From Comamonas granuli NBRC 101663 (lineage in GTDB: Bacteria > Pseudomonadota > Gammaproteobacteria > Burkholderiales > Burkholderiaceae_C), in assembly GCF_000739995.1 (NCBI RefSeq), contig NZ_BBJX01000007.1, positions 147,988 through 211,987 on the forward strand: DNA of 64,000 bases, written 5' to 3'. Below the pieces are notes generated by a model. It was not told where the DNA came from. It worked only from the letters and a program-made list of their open reading frames with translations, and searched no databases. The position numbers were made by a program, and so were the translations under genes. Positions 17,882-26,662 of this stretch are shown one piece after another. The first letter of the stretch is position 1. Every line of letters starts with the position of its first letter.

Positions 17882-19018
17882 TCAGACGATGACGAAGTGT
17901 TCCGTGCCCGACGACAGGTCGGTGCTCTTGGCGCGCTGGCTGGAGAGCTTGATCTGCAGGCGCAGGTCGTTGAGCGAGTCGGCGTTGCGCAGCGCGTCTT
18001 CGTAGCTGATGACGTTGGACTCGAACAGGTCGAACAGCGACTGGTCGAAGGTCTGCATGCCCAGGTTGCGGCTCTTTTTCATGATCTCCTTGATCTCGGC
18101 CACTTCGCCCTTGAAGATGAGGTCGGCGATCAGGGGGGTGTTGAGCATGACTTCCACGGCAGCGGCGCGGCCCTTGCCGTCCTGCTTGGGGATCAGGCGC
18201 TGCGAGACCATGGCGCGCAGGTTCAGCGACAGGTCCATGAGCAATTGCGCGCGGCGTTCCTCGGGGAAGAAGTTGATCACCCGGTCCAGGGCCTGGTTGG
18301 CGCTGTTGGCGTGCAGCGTGGCCAGGCACAGGTGGCCGGTCTCGGCGAAGGCCACGGCGTGTTCCATGGTCTCGCGGTCGCGGATTTCGCCCATGAGGAT
18401 CACGTCGGGCGCCTGGCGCAGGGTGTTCTTGAGCGCGGCCTCCCAGCTGTCGGTGTCCAGGCCCACCTCGCGCTGCGTGACCACGCAGTTCTTGTGCGGA
18501 TGCACGAATTCGACCGGGTCTTCCACCGTGATGATGTGGCCGAAGGAGTTCTCATTGCGCCAGTCCACCATGGCGGCGAGCGAGGTGGACTTGCCCGAGC
18601 CCGTGGCACCCACCAGGATGCACAGGCCGCGCTTGGTCATGGCCACCTCCTTGAGCACCTGCGGCAGGCCCAGCCCGTCGATGGTGGGCAGCGCCAGCGG
18701 GATCACGCGCAGCACCATGCCCACGCGCCCCTGCTGCACGAAGGCATTGACGCGGAAGCGCCCGATGCCCGAGGGCGAGATCGCAAAATTGCACTCCTTG
18801 GTGCGCTCGAACTCGGCGGCCTGCTTGTCGCTCATGATGGAGCGCGCCAGCGTCAAGGTGTGGTTGGGGGTCAGGGTCTGCGGAGAGACCTTGGTGATGG
18901 CGCCATCGACCTTGATGGCGGGGGGGAAGTCGGCGGTGATGAACAGGTCACTGCCGTTGCGGCTCACCAGCAGCTTCAGCAGGTCGTTGATGAACTTGCT
19001 CGCCTGATCGCGTTCCAT
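17882..19018 (-). CDS. pilU: Type IV pilus retraction ATPase PilU
   Basis: Cytoplasmic hexameric ATPase that works with PilT to retract type IV pili. The 378-residue product has Walker A VGATGSGKSTSLAAM, an Asp box VEDPVEFVHPH, Walker B ILMGEIRDRETM and His box CLATLHANSANQ. Opening MERDQASKFINDLLKLLVSRNGSDLFITADFPP and the longer C-terminus SGTEHFVIV distinguish it from PilT at 19750. It is the third gene of a pilT - cyclic-nucleotide-binding - pilU operon and is followed by a hairpin terminator. Confidence 0.94.
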   Translation of the reverse strand: MERDQASKFINDLLKLLVSRNGSDLFITADFPPAIKVDGAITKVSPQTLTPNHTLTLARSIMSDKQAAEFERTKECNFAISPSGIGRFRVNAFVQQGRVGMVLRVIPLALPTIDGLGLPQVLKEVAMTKRGLCILVGATGSGKSTSLAAMVDWRNENSFGHIITVEDPVEFVHPHKNCVVTQREVGLDTDSWEAALKNTLRQAPDVILMGEIRDRETMEHAVAFAETGHLCLATLHANSANQALDRVINFFPEERRAQLLMDLSLNLRAMVSQRLIPKQDGKGRAAAVEVMLNTPLIADLIFKGEVAEIKEIMKKSRNLGMQTFDQSLFDLFESNVISYEDALRNADSLNDLRLQIKLSSQRAKSTDLSSGTEHFVIV

Positions 19019-19058
19019 CTTGTGTGTCCCTCTCGATTGGTGGGTGCCTGCCGCAGCC

Positions 19059-19694
19059 CTATTTCTGGTTCTCGCTCAAGCGTGCGCTCACGGCGCGCAG
19101 CCGCAGCGAGAGCTTGCGCGCCAGCAGGGCGATGAGGCTGGCGGCAAGCTGCGGGTCCTTGGTCATCATCTCGTCCATGGCATCGGCGCTGAGCACGGCG
19201 ATCTCGCAATCGGTCAGCGTGGTGCAGGCGGAGAAACGGATGCCGCTGTCGAGCAGGGACATCTCGCCCAGGATGTCGCCGGGGCGCGTCTCGGCCAGGC
19301 GCAATTGCTCGCCCCAGGGCTGCACGCGGTCCACGGCGATGGTGCCCGTGAGCAGCACGATCATGAAGTTGCCGTACTCGTCCTGGCGGATCACGTCGCG
19401 GTTGGGCGGCACCTGGGCAAACTCGAAGAAGTGCTCCATGCGCTTGATGGAGTCGGCCTCCAGTTGCGCCATGTACTTGTCCTTGGACCAGATCATCTGC
19501 AGCAGCTTGCCCCCGCGGCTCGCGGCCATGCGCTTGGCGCCGATCTCCACGGCCCGTGCATCCCAGGGCACGAGCATGGAGGCATCGACGCCCTGGGTGG
19601 CGAAGGCGGTGGAGAAGAAGACGGAATCGCCATGCTCCTGCTGCGCCTTGGGGTTGCGCGAGGACATGCGCAGGAGGGCCAGAATGCCTTTCAT
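19059..19694 (-). CDS. Cyclic-nucleotide-binding (cNMP) domain protein between pilT and pilU
   Basis: 211-residue cytoplasmic protein with an unusual N-terminal part (MKGILALLRMSSRN, about 85 residues, no recognised domain) and a C-terminal cNMP-binding beta-roll: DEYGNFMIVLLTGTIAVDR, LRLAETRPGDILGEMSLLDSGIRFSA, and a helical lid. The phosphate-binding cassette PGDILGEMSLLDSGIRFSA keeps Gly-Glu and an Arg, so nucleotide binding is plausible. No DNA-binding helix-turn-helix is seen, so it is not a Crp-type regulator. Its place between the two retraction ATPases suggests that it links a nucleotide signal to pilus retraction; this is inference. Confidence 0.85.
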   Translation of the reverse strand: MKGILALLRMSSRNPKAQQEHGDSVFFSTAFATQGVDASMLVPWDARAVEIGAKRMAASRGGKLLQMIWSKDKYMAQLEADSIKRMEHFFEFAQVPPNRDVIRQDEYGNFMIVLLTGTIAVDRVQPWGEQLRLAETRPGDILGEMSLLDSGIRFSACTTLTDCEIAVLSADAMDEMMTKDPQLAASLIALLARKLSLRLRAVSARLSENQK

Positions 19695-19749
19695 CGGATG
19701 CTCCAGTGGGGGCCTGCGGCAGGCCGGTATCGGTGGGTTGGGTGGGGCG

Positions 19750-20793
19750 TCAGCCGGGGAAGTTCTCGGGGATCTTGGCCTTGCTGCGCGCTTCGGCGGG
19801 GCTGATGATGTTGCGGCGCACCAGATCGGTGAGGTTCTGGTCCAGCGTCTGCATGCCCACACTGTTGCTGGTCTGGATGGTGGAGTACATCTGCGCCACC
19901 TTGGCCTCGCGGATGAGGTTGCGGATGGCGCTGGTGCCCAGCATGATCTCGTGCGCGGCCACGCGGCCCGAGCCGTCCTTGAGCTTGCACAGCGTCTGCG
20001 AGATCACGGCCTGCAGCGACTCCGACAGCATGGCGCGCACCATTTCCTTCTCTTCGGCGGGGAACACGTCGATGATGCGGTCGATGGTCTTGGCGGCGCT
20101 GGAGGTGTGCAGCGTGCCGAACACCAGGTGGCCCGTTTCGGCGGCCGTCATGGCCAGGCGGATGGTTTCCAGGTCGCGCATTTCGCCCACGAGGATGGCG
20201 TCCGGGTCCTCACGCAGGGCCGAGCGCAGGGCGGCGGCGAACGACAGCGTCATCGGCCCCACTTCGCGCTGGTTGACCAGGCATTTCTTGGACTCGTGCA
20301 CGAACTCGATCGGGTCCTCGATGGTGAGGATGTGGCCGTATTCGGTCTCGTTGAGGTGGTTGACCATGCCCGCCAGCGTCGTGGACTTGCCCGAGCCCGT
20401 GGGCCCGGTCACCAGCACCAGGCCGCGCGGCTTGAGCGCAAGGTCGGCGAAGATCTTGGGGGCGTTGAGCTGCTCCAGCGTGAGGATCTTGCTCGGAATG
20501 GTACGGAACACGGCGGCGGCGCCGCGGTTCTGGTTGAAGGCGTTGACGCGAAAGCGCGCCAGGCCCTCGATCTCGAAGGAGAAATCGACCTCCAGGAATT
20601 CCTCGTAGGTCTTGCGCTGCGCGTCGCTCATGATGTCGTACACCATGCCGTGCACCGTCTTGTGGTCCAGGGCATCGACGTTGATGCGCCGCACGTCGCC
20701 GTGCACGCGGATCATCGGAGGCAGCCCTGCAGACAGGTGCAGGTCGGACGCTTTGTTCTTGACGCTGAAGGCCAGCAGTTGGGTAATGTCCAC
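19750..20793 (-). CDS. pilT: Type IV pilus retraction ATPase PilT
   Basis: Hexameric ATPase powering pilus retraction and twitching motility, 347 residues. N-terminus MDITQLLAFSVKNKASDLHLSAGLPP is PilT-specific; Walker A is TGPTGSGKSTTLAGM, Asp box IEDPIEFVHESKKC, Walker B ILVGEMRDLETI, His box GTLHTSSAAKTIDR, and the conserved AIRNLIREAK retraction motif is intact. It starts the three-gene operon and diverges from yggS with only 27 bases between start codons, so the promoters overlap. Confidence 0.96.
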   Translation of the reverse strand: MDITQLLAFSVKNKASDLHLSAGLPPMIRVHGDVRRINVDALDHKTVHGMVYDIMSDAQRKTYEEFLEVDFSFEIEGLARFRVNAFNQNRGAAAVFRTIPSKILTLEQLNAPKIFADLALKPRGLVLVTGPTGSGKSTTLAGMVNHLNETEYGHILTIEDPIEFVHESKKCLVNQREVGPMTLSFAAALRSALREDPDAILVGEMRDLETIRLAMTAAETGHLVFGTLHTSSAAKTIDRIIDVFPAEEKEMVRAMLSESLQAVISQTLCKLKDGSGRVAAHEIMLGTSAIRNLIREAKVAQMYSTIQTSNSVGMQTLDQNLTDLVRRNIISPAEARSKAKIPENFPG

Positions 20794-20820
20794 GGTTCCC
20801 TCTGTCGTTTGGTACGCTCA

Positions 20821-21546
20821 ATGATCATTATGACCACGATTGCCGACAAGCTTCAACAGGTGCAGCACCAAGTGGCGGCTGCCTGCGCGCGCGCCGGGCG
20901 CGATCCCGCCAGCGTGGCGCTGCTGGCCGTTTCCAAGACCTTCGGCCCCGAGGCCGTGTGCGAGGCCGCCCGTGCGGGGCAGCGCGCCTTTGGCGAGAAC
21001 TACATCCAGGAGGCCGTGGAGAAGATGGCCGCCGTGCAGGCCTTGGGCGCGCCGGCGCTGCAGTGGCACTGCATCGGCCCGGTGCAGAGCAACAAGACGC
21101 GGCTCGTGGCCGAGCATTTCGACTGGATGCACACGGTGGACCGGCTCAAGATCGCCGAGCGCCTCTCGGCCCAGCGCCCGGCGCACCGCGCGCCGCTGCA
21201 GGTGTGCATCCAGGTGAACGTCGATGGCGGGCTGAACAAGTCGGGCGTGGCCCCCGAAGATGCGCTGGCATTGGCCGGCGCCGTGGCGGCGCTGCCACAG
21301 TTGTGCCTGCGCGGCGTGATGAGCATCCCCGAGCCGGCGCCGGACTATGCCGGCCAGTTGGCGCTGCACCAGCGTGCGCGCGCCGTGTTCGAGCAGATCC
21401 GGGCGTCGGGCCTGCGTGGGCTGGAGCGCTTCGATACCTTGTCCCTGGGCATGACGGCCGACCTCGACGCCGCCATCGCAGCGGGCAGCACCATGGTGCG
21501 CGTGGGCACGGGCATCTTCGGCGGAAGAACCCGCCCTGCGGCCTGA
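20821..21546 (+). CDS. yggS: PLP-homeostasis protein YggS
   Basis: Pyridoxal-phosphate-binding protein of the alanine-racemase fold (YBL036C/PROSC family) that keeps free PLP in balance; 241 residues. The PLP lysine is in LLAVSKTFGPEAV; FGENYIQEAVEKM, WHCIGPVQSNKTRL, VQVNVDGGLNKSG and TLSLGMTADLDAAIAAGSTMVRVGTGIFG are family blocks. Two in-frame ATGs (20821 and 20830) are possible and neither has a clear Shine-Dalgarno; the second would give MTTIADKLQ, also typical. In many genomes yggS sits beside pilT, as here. Confidence 0.95.
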   Translation: MIIMTTIADKLQQVQHQVAAACARAGRDPASVALLAVSKTFGPEAVCEAARAGQRAFGENYIQEAVEKMAAVQALGAPALQWHCIGPVQSNKTRLVAEHFDWMHTVDRLKIAERLSAQRPAHRAPLQVCIQVNVDGGLNKSGVAPEDALALAGAVAALPQLCLRGVMSIPEPAPDYAGQLALHQRARAVFEQIRASGLRGLERFDTLSLGMTADLDAAIAAGSTMVRVGTGIFGGRTRPAA

Positions 21547-21616
21547 ACGGATTTCATGGCAAATTGACCGCTGGTGCCCGCGCAGCATGCGCTGCCAGCT
21601 CTATTTTTTGTAGCGA

Positions 21617-21622
<6 letters not shown>
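21546..21622. repeat. AGCTAT-type dispersed repeat between convergent yggS and ltaE
   Basis: The gap contains GCAGCATGCGCTGCCAGCTC followed by TATTTTTTGTAGCGATCAGG. GCAGC-ATGC-GCTGC can fold as a hairpin followed soon by six T, so this copy could terminate yggS transcription. It overlaps the stop of the opposing gene. Confidence 0.6.
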
Positions 21623-22684
<1,062 letters not shown>

Positions 22685-22744
22685 GGGCGGTCTCTCTCGT
22701 GAAGAAGCCACCCATGGTATCGGCCGCCGCGCTCCCTTGCCGGC

Positions 22745-23986
22745 TCAGGGGCGTGCCATCTTGCAGTCGGTGCCCTGCGCCAGTTCGTTGCCGGTGTAGG
22801 CCGCGTCGGTGCGGAAGCCGTAGTTCGTGCCTTCCCAACCCACTTTCACCGCCTTGCCGTCCACGGGCGCGATGGTGTTGACCACCTGGGGCAGCAGCAA
22901 CTGGTGGTCGTCGCCGCGCATGCGCACCGGGCCGACCACGGAGTCGAAGCTCAGGTCTTCCAGGGCACGCGCGACCTTCACCGGGTCGGTGGACTGGGCC
23001 TTGTTGATCGCCGCGGCCAGCATGCGCGGCGTCATCTCGATGCGCGGCGCCAGGAACTCCTTGCCCGTCTTGGCCTTGTAGGCCTTGGCCAGCGCGTCCG
23101 CCTTGGGGCTGTCGGCCTGGCCGGGGTGCCATTCGGCCACCCAGGTGAGCTGGCCCAGCTTGGCCTGCGAGACCGCCAGCACCGTGCCCGGCACCGAGCC
23201 CGCGCTGTGGTTGAAGTAGCGCAGGTTGTAGCCCGCGTCGCCCGCCGCCTTGAGCAGCAGCACCATGTCCTGGCCCCAGTTGCCGGTGATGACCGAGTCG
23301 GCCTCGGTGCTCTTGATCTTGGCCACATAGGGCGCAAAGTCCTTCACGCGGCCGATGGGGTGCAGGGCCTCGCCGGTGAACTGGATGTCGGGCCGCGCCA
23401 GGCCCACCAGCTCGCGGCCGTAATGCGCCCACTGTTTGCCGTGCGCGTAGTCCTGGTTGAGCAGGTAGACCTTCTTGATGCTCTCCTGCTTCTTGATGTA
23501 GTTGGCGATGGCCTTCATCTTCATGGCCGTGTTCGCCTCGAACTGGAAGTGCCAGAAGCTGCAGGCCTTGCCGGTCAGCTCGGGGTCGATGGAGGAGTGG
23601 TTGAGCACCAGGATCTCCTTGCCCGGGTTGCGCTGGTTGTGGCGTGCGGCCGCCTGCACCAGCGCCGTGACCACCGACGAGCCCGAACCGCCCGTGACGA
23701 TGGCGCGCGCGCCCTGGTCGATGGCGGCCTGCAGCGCGCTGAGGCTTTCCTGGGCGGAGAGCTTGCTGTCGAACTGCAGCAGTTGCAGCTTGGTGCCCTT
23801 GAGCACGCCGCCCTTGGCGTTGATGTCCTCCACGGCGAACTGGGTGTGCGTGAGCATCAGCTCGCCCACGTTGGCGAACGGGCCCGAGAGCGGGTCGATG
23901 TAGGCGATCTTGAAGGTGTCCTGGGCCGATGCGGCGCCGGCGCAGAGCAGGGCCGCGGCGGCGAGGGGAGTGAACAAGGCTTTCAT
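22745..23986 (-). CDS. Branched-chain amino acid-type ABC transporter substrate-binding protein
   Basis: Periplasmic binding protein of the LivK/peripla_BP_6 group, 413 residues. A signal peptide MKALFTPLAAAALLCAGAASAQD is followed by the mature start DTFKIAYIDPLSGPFANVGE. The body keeps the two-lobe fold (VTGGSGSSVVTALVQAAA; VYLLNQDYAHGKQW; DSVITGNWGQDMVLLLKAA). It has its own Shine-Dalgarno GGAG and overlaps the stop of the upstream tetR gene (ATGA). No permease or ATPase genes are nearby, so it is an orphan component here. With an acyl-CoA ligase opposite, its ligand may be an aromatic or aliphatic acid rather than an amino acid; this is inference. Confidence 0.88.
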   Translation of the reverse strand: MKALFTPLAAAALLCAGAASAQDTFKIAYIDPLSGPFANVGELMLTHTQFAVEDINAKGGVLKGTKLQLLQFDSKLSAQESLSALQAAIDQGARAIVTGGSGSSVVTALVQAAARHNQRNPGKEILVLNHSSIDPELTGKACSFWHFQFEANTAMKMKAIANYIKKQESIKKVYLLNQDYAHGKQWAHYGRELVGLARPDIQFTGEALHPIGRVKDFAPYVAKIKSTEADSVITGNWGQDMVLLLKAAGDAGYNLRYFNHSAGSVPGTVLAVSQAKLGQLTWVAEWHPGQADSPKADALAKAYKAKTGKEFLAPRIEMTPRMLAAAINKAQSTDPVKVARALEDLSFDSVVGPVRMRGDDHQLLLPQVVNTIAPVDGKAVKVGWEGTNYGFRTDAAYTGNELAQGTDCKMARP

Positions 23987-24714
23987 GGGTGGGTCTCCGT
24001 GGAGGATGGTGGAAGGGGGGTGGAGGAGCGCGCGGGGCGACGGCGCGCCGTGCGCAGGCCCAGCACGCGCCAGGCCAGTTGCGAGAGTTCGCGCACTACC
24101 TCGGCCGGCGACAGGCGCCCGTCGGGCCGGTACCAGTGGTAGAGAAAGCCCGGCAGGCTGCAGGCGGCCAGGGCCGTGAGGCGCGTTTCCTTGAAATCGA
24201 GCATGCCGTCGGCGCGGGCCTCTTCCATCAGCGCGCACATGCGGTCGTAGAAGTGGTTGGCCAATTTTTTTTGCATGGCCAGGTACTCGGGGCGGAAGAC
24301 CTGCGGCTCGCGGTAGGGAAAGAAGGCTGCCGGGTGGTGCTCGATGGTGGCGCGGATCAGCCGCTCTATGCCCTCGGTGACCTTGACATGCGCGGGGCGG
24401 CGGTCGTCCTCGGGGAAGTCCATGGCCGTGAAGCAGGCCACGGAGGGGCGCCAGCACAGCGTCTCGAAGATTTCCTGCTTGTTGTGGAAGTAGTAGTAGA
24501 CGTAGGGCTTGGTCACGCCGAGCTGCTGCACGATCTGCTCCATCGTGGTGTTGGCGTAGCCCTGCCGGTCGAACAGCGCCTCGGCCGCCTGGAGGATGCG
24601 CTCGCGCTTCTCGTCCGTGCTCGGCGTGCTGGCCTTCTGGCGGCCGCGCGCCTTTACGGGCGGCGTGCCCAGCGCGGCGGGCGCGGTGCTTGGTGTCGCT
24701 TTGGTTATACCCAT
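23983..24714 (-). CDS. TetR-family transcriptional regulator
   Basis: 243-residue repressor-like protein. The HTH lies in RERILQAAEALFDRQGYANTTMEQIVQQLGVTKPYVYYYFHNKQEIFE, about residues 40-88; the remaining C-terminal domain would bind a ligand. The N-terminal extension before the HTH is rich in Lys/Ala/Pro. The start is uncertain: ATG 24714 or ATG 24723, both lying inside palindromic DNA that may be the protein's own operator. It is coupled to the downstream binding protein gene and diverges from the acyl-CoA ligase gene, so it most likely controls both directions in response to an acid or acyl-CoA. Confidence 0.88.
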   Translation of the reverse strand: MGITKATPSTAPAALGTPPVKARGRQKASTPSTDEKRERILQAAEALFDRQGYANTTMEQIVQQLGVTKPYVYYYFHNKQEIFETLCWRPSVACFTAMDFPEDDRRPAHVKVTEGIERLIRATIEHHPAAFFPYREPQVFRPEYLAMQKKLANHFYDRMCALMEEARADGMLDFKETRLTALAACSLPGFLYHWYRPDGRLSPAEVVRELSQLAWRVLGLRTARRRPARSSTPLPPSSTETHP

Positions 24715-24734
24715 GGGTAGCATTGTTCTACCAA
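24701..24734. promoter_or_regulatory. Palindromic candidate TetR operator
   Basis: Several nested inverted repeats overlap the tetR start: TACCCATGGGTA (24708-24719) is a perfect palindrome; GGTAG (24716-24720) and CTACC (24728-24732) are separated by 7 bases; TTGGT (24701-24705) mirrors ACCAA (24730-24734). A TATATA element lies just to the right (24740-24745). The position suits autorepression and control of the divergent ligase gene. Confidence 0.5.
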
Positions 24735-24833
24735 GCGGTATATATTGGCAAGACGCTGGCCGGTGCCTGGCCCTATGGCAAACCCTGATGCGGCACCGAG
24801 AACCGGCGGTTTTTGACACTCTGGAGACACCCC

Positions 24834-26441
24834 ATGGCCCCCAACGCCACCCTGTTGCCCCTGCACGAACACCTGCGCCGCCACGCGCGCGCCACCCCGG
24901 ACCGCACGGCCTACCTCTGGTACGGCCGCGCCATCACCTGGGCCGAACTCGATGCCGCCAGCGACGCCTTCGCCGCGCGCCTGCAGGCCCTGGGCGTCAA
25001 GAAGGGCGAGCCGGTGGCGCTGTTCATGAACAACTGCCCGCAGTACCTCATGGCGCACTACGGCATCCAGAAGATCGGCGCCATCGTCTGCCCCTGCGGG
25101 CCGCTGAACAAGGAGCACGAGCTGCAGTACCAGCTCGATGACCTGAAGGCGCGCGTGATCGTCGCCGCCGACGTGCTGCTGCCCGTGGTGGAGCAGGTGC
25201 GCGCGCAGACGGCGCTGCAGCATGTGTTCGTGGTGCGCTACGCCGAACTGCTGCCCGATGGCGAGCCGAGCATCACCGTGCCGGCCGAACTGCTGGCCAT
25301 GCGCGCCAGCGCGGCACCGGTGCCCGCGGGCTGCGAGGACTTCCTCGCCGCCGTGCGCGCGGGTGGCCAACCCGCGCCCGTGGAGTTGTCCATGGACGAC
25401 GTGGCGCTCATGACCTACACCTCGGGCACCACCGGGCTGCCCAAGGGTGCCATGCTGAGCTACGAGAACGCGCGCTTCAAGACGGCGGCCTCGGCCGACT
25501 GCAACGGCATGTCGGCCGGTGAGGTGCTGCTGGCCGTGGCGCCGCTGTACCACATCGCCGGCATGGTGATGGGCGTGAACCTGCCGGTCTACACCGGCGC
25601 CACCTGCGTGCTGCTCTACCGCTTCGACCCCCTGGGCGTGGCCCAGGCACTGGAGCGTCACCGCATCACCTGGTGGTACAGCATCGCGCCGATGAATGGC
25701 GCGCTCATGCAGGTGCCCGGCGCGCGCGAGATGGACTGGAGCGCGCTGCGCCGCAACCCGGTGACGAGCTTCGGCATCACCTTCACCGAGCAGTTGGCGC
25801 AGCAGTGGCGCCAGTTTGCGCCGAACTGCGTCTCGCACGAGGCGGCCTATGGCCTGAGCGAGACGCACACGGTGGACACCGCCATGCCGGTGGATGCCAT
25901 ACGCTGGGGCACGCAGGGCAAGCCCGTGCCGGGCAACCAGATCCGCATCGTCGACCCCGACACCGGCGCGCCGCTGCCAGCCGGCACGGTGGGCGAGATC
26001 ACCATCCTCGGCCCCGGCAACTTCAAGGGCTACTGGAACAAGCCCGAGGCCACGGCCAAGACGCTGAAGAACGGCTGGGTGTTCACTGGCGACATGGGCC
26101 AAATCGACAAGGACGGCTACCTCACCTTCATCGGCCGCTTCAAGGAAATGATCAAGGTCTCGGGCTACAGCGTGTTCCCCGAGGAGGTCGAAACCATCCT
26201 CATCAAGCACCCCGCCGTGGCCCAGGCCGCTGTCATTGGCGTGCCCGACGCCGAGAAGGGCGAGGTGGTGCGCGCCTTCATCGTCCAGAAGCCGGGGCAG
26301 GAGGTGGAGGCTGCCGCGCTCGTGGCCTGGTGCCGCGAGAACATGGCGCCCTACAAGGCGCCGCGCGAGGTGCGTTTCATCGCCCAGCTCCCCGCCACGG
26401 GTGCGGGCAAGGTGCTGCGGCGCATGTTGAAGGATGAGTGA
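24834..26441 (+). CDS. AMP-dependent acyl-CoA synthetase (fatty/organic acid-CoA ligase)
   Basis: ANL-superfamily ligase, 535 residues, activating a carboxylic acid to its CoA thioester with ATP. The P-loop TYTSGTTGLPKGAMLSYENA is near residue 193, the A5 motif is SHEAAYGLSETHTV, A7/A8 are FTGDMGQIDKDGYLTFIGRFKEMIKVSGYSVFPEEVE, and the catalytic lysine of the C-terminal domain is in TGAGKVLRRMLKDE. ATG 24834 has CTGGAG upstream. The substrate cannot be read from sequence; annotations in relatives say long-chain fatty acid. Divergent from the TetR gene and upstream of a biotin carboxylase fusion on the same strand. Confidence 0.9.
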   Translation: MAPNATLLPLHEHLRRHARATPDRTAYLWYGRAITWAELDAASDAFAARLQALGVKKGEPVALFMNNCPQYLMAHYGIQKIGAIVCPCGPLNKEHELQYQLDDLKARVIVAADVLLPVVEQVRAQTALQHVFVVRYAELLPDGEPSITVPAELLAMRASAAPVPAGCEDFLAAVRAGGQPAPVELSMDDVALMTYTSGTTGLPKGAMLSYENARFKTAASADCNGMSAGEVLLAVAPLYHIAGMVMGVNLPVYTGATCVLLYRFDPLGVAQALERHRITWWYSIAPMNGALMQVPGAREMDWSALRRNPVTSFGITFTEQLAQQWRQFAPNCVSHEAAYGLSETHTVDTAMPVDAIRWGTQGKPVPGNQIRIVDPDTGAPLPAGTVGEITILGPGNFKGYWNKPEATAKTLKNGWVFTGDMGQIDKDGYLTFIGRFKEMIKVSGYSVFPEEVETILIKHPAVAQAAVIGVPDAEKGEVVRAFIVQKPGQEVEAAALVAWCRENMAPYKAPREVRFIAQLPATGAGKVLRRMLKDE

Positions 26442-26591
26442 CACCCCCCTGTGGCGCTGCGCGCCTTCCCCCCGCTCTCGCAGCGCTGCGCGCTGCGGGC
26501 AGGGGGACGCAGCCAGCGCGGCGGGGCGGCCCTTGCGCGGCTGCCCTGGTTGGGGCCACGCCAGTTTCGCGTGCCGCGCCATGAATCACTG
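26442..26591. repeat. GC-rich intergenic repeat, Comamonadaceae type
   Basis: The element runs from CACCCCCCTGTGGCGCTGCG through CGCTCTCGCAGCGCTGCGCG to GGCCACGCCAGTTTCGCGTG and CCGCGCCATGAA. Multiple short inverted pairs (for example CGCAGCGCTGCG, a perfect palindrome) suggest structured RNA. I recognise the string of motifs as a common intergenic element of Acidovorax-like genomes. It directly abuts an AGCTAT-type repeat. Confidence 0.55.
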
Positions 26592-26662
26592 AGATAAATG
26601 AAAAATCGGCCTCCAGGGCTTATGTATCAAGCGCTGGCAGCTATTAAAACCGAAGCAAAACC
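26592..26662. repeat. AGCTAT-type dispersed repeat upstream of carboxylase
   Basis: A clear copy: AAATGAAAAATCGGCCTCCA, then TATCAAGCGCTGGCAGCTAT followed by TAAAACCGAAGCAAAACC, ending at the ATG of the carboxylase gene. It therefore supplies the translation-initiation region of that gene; no strong Shine-Dalgarno is present. Confidence 0.75.
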
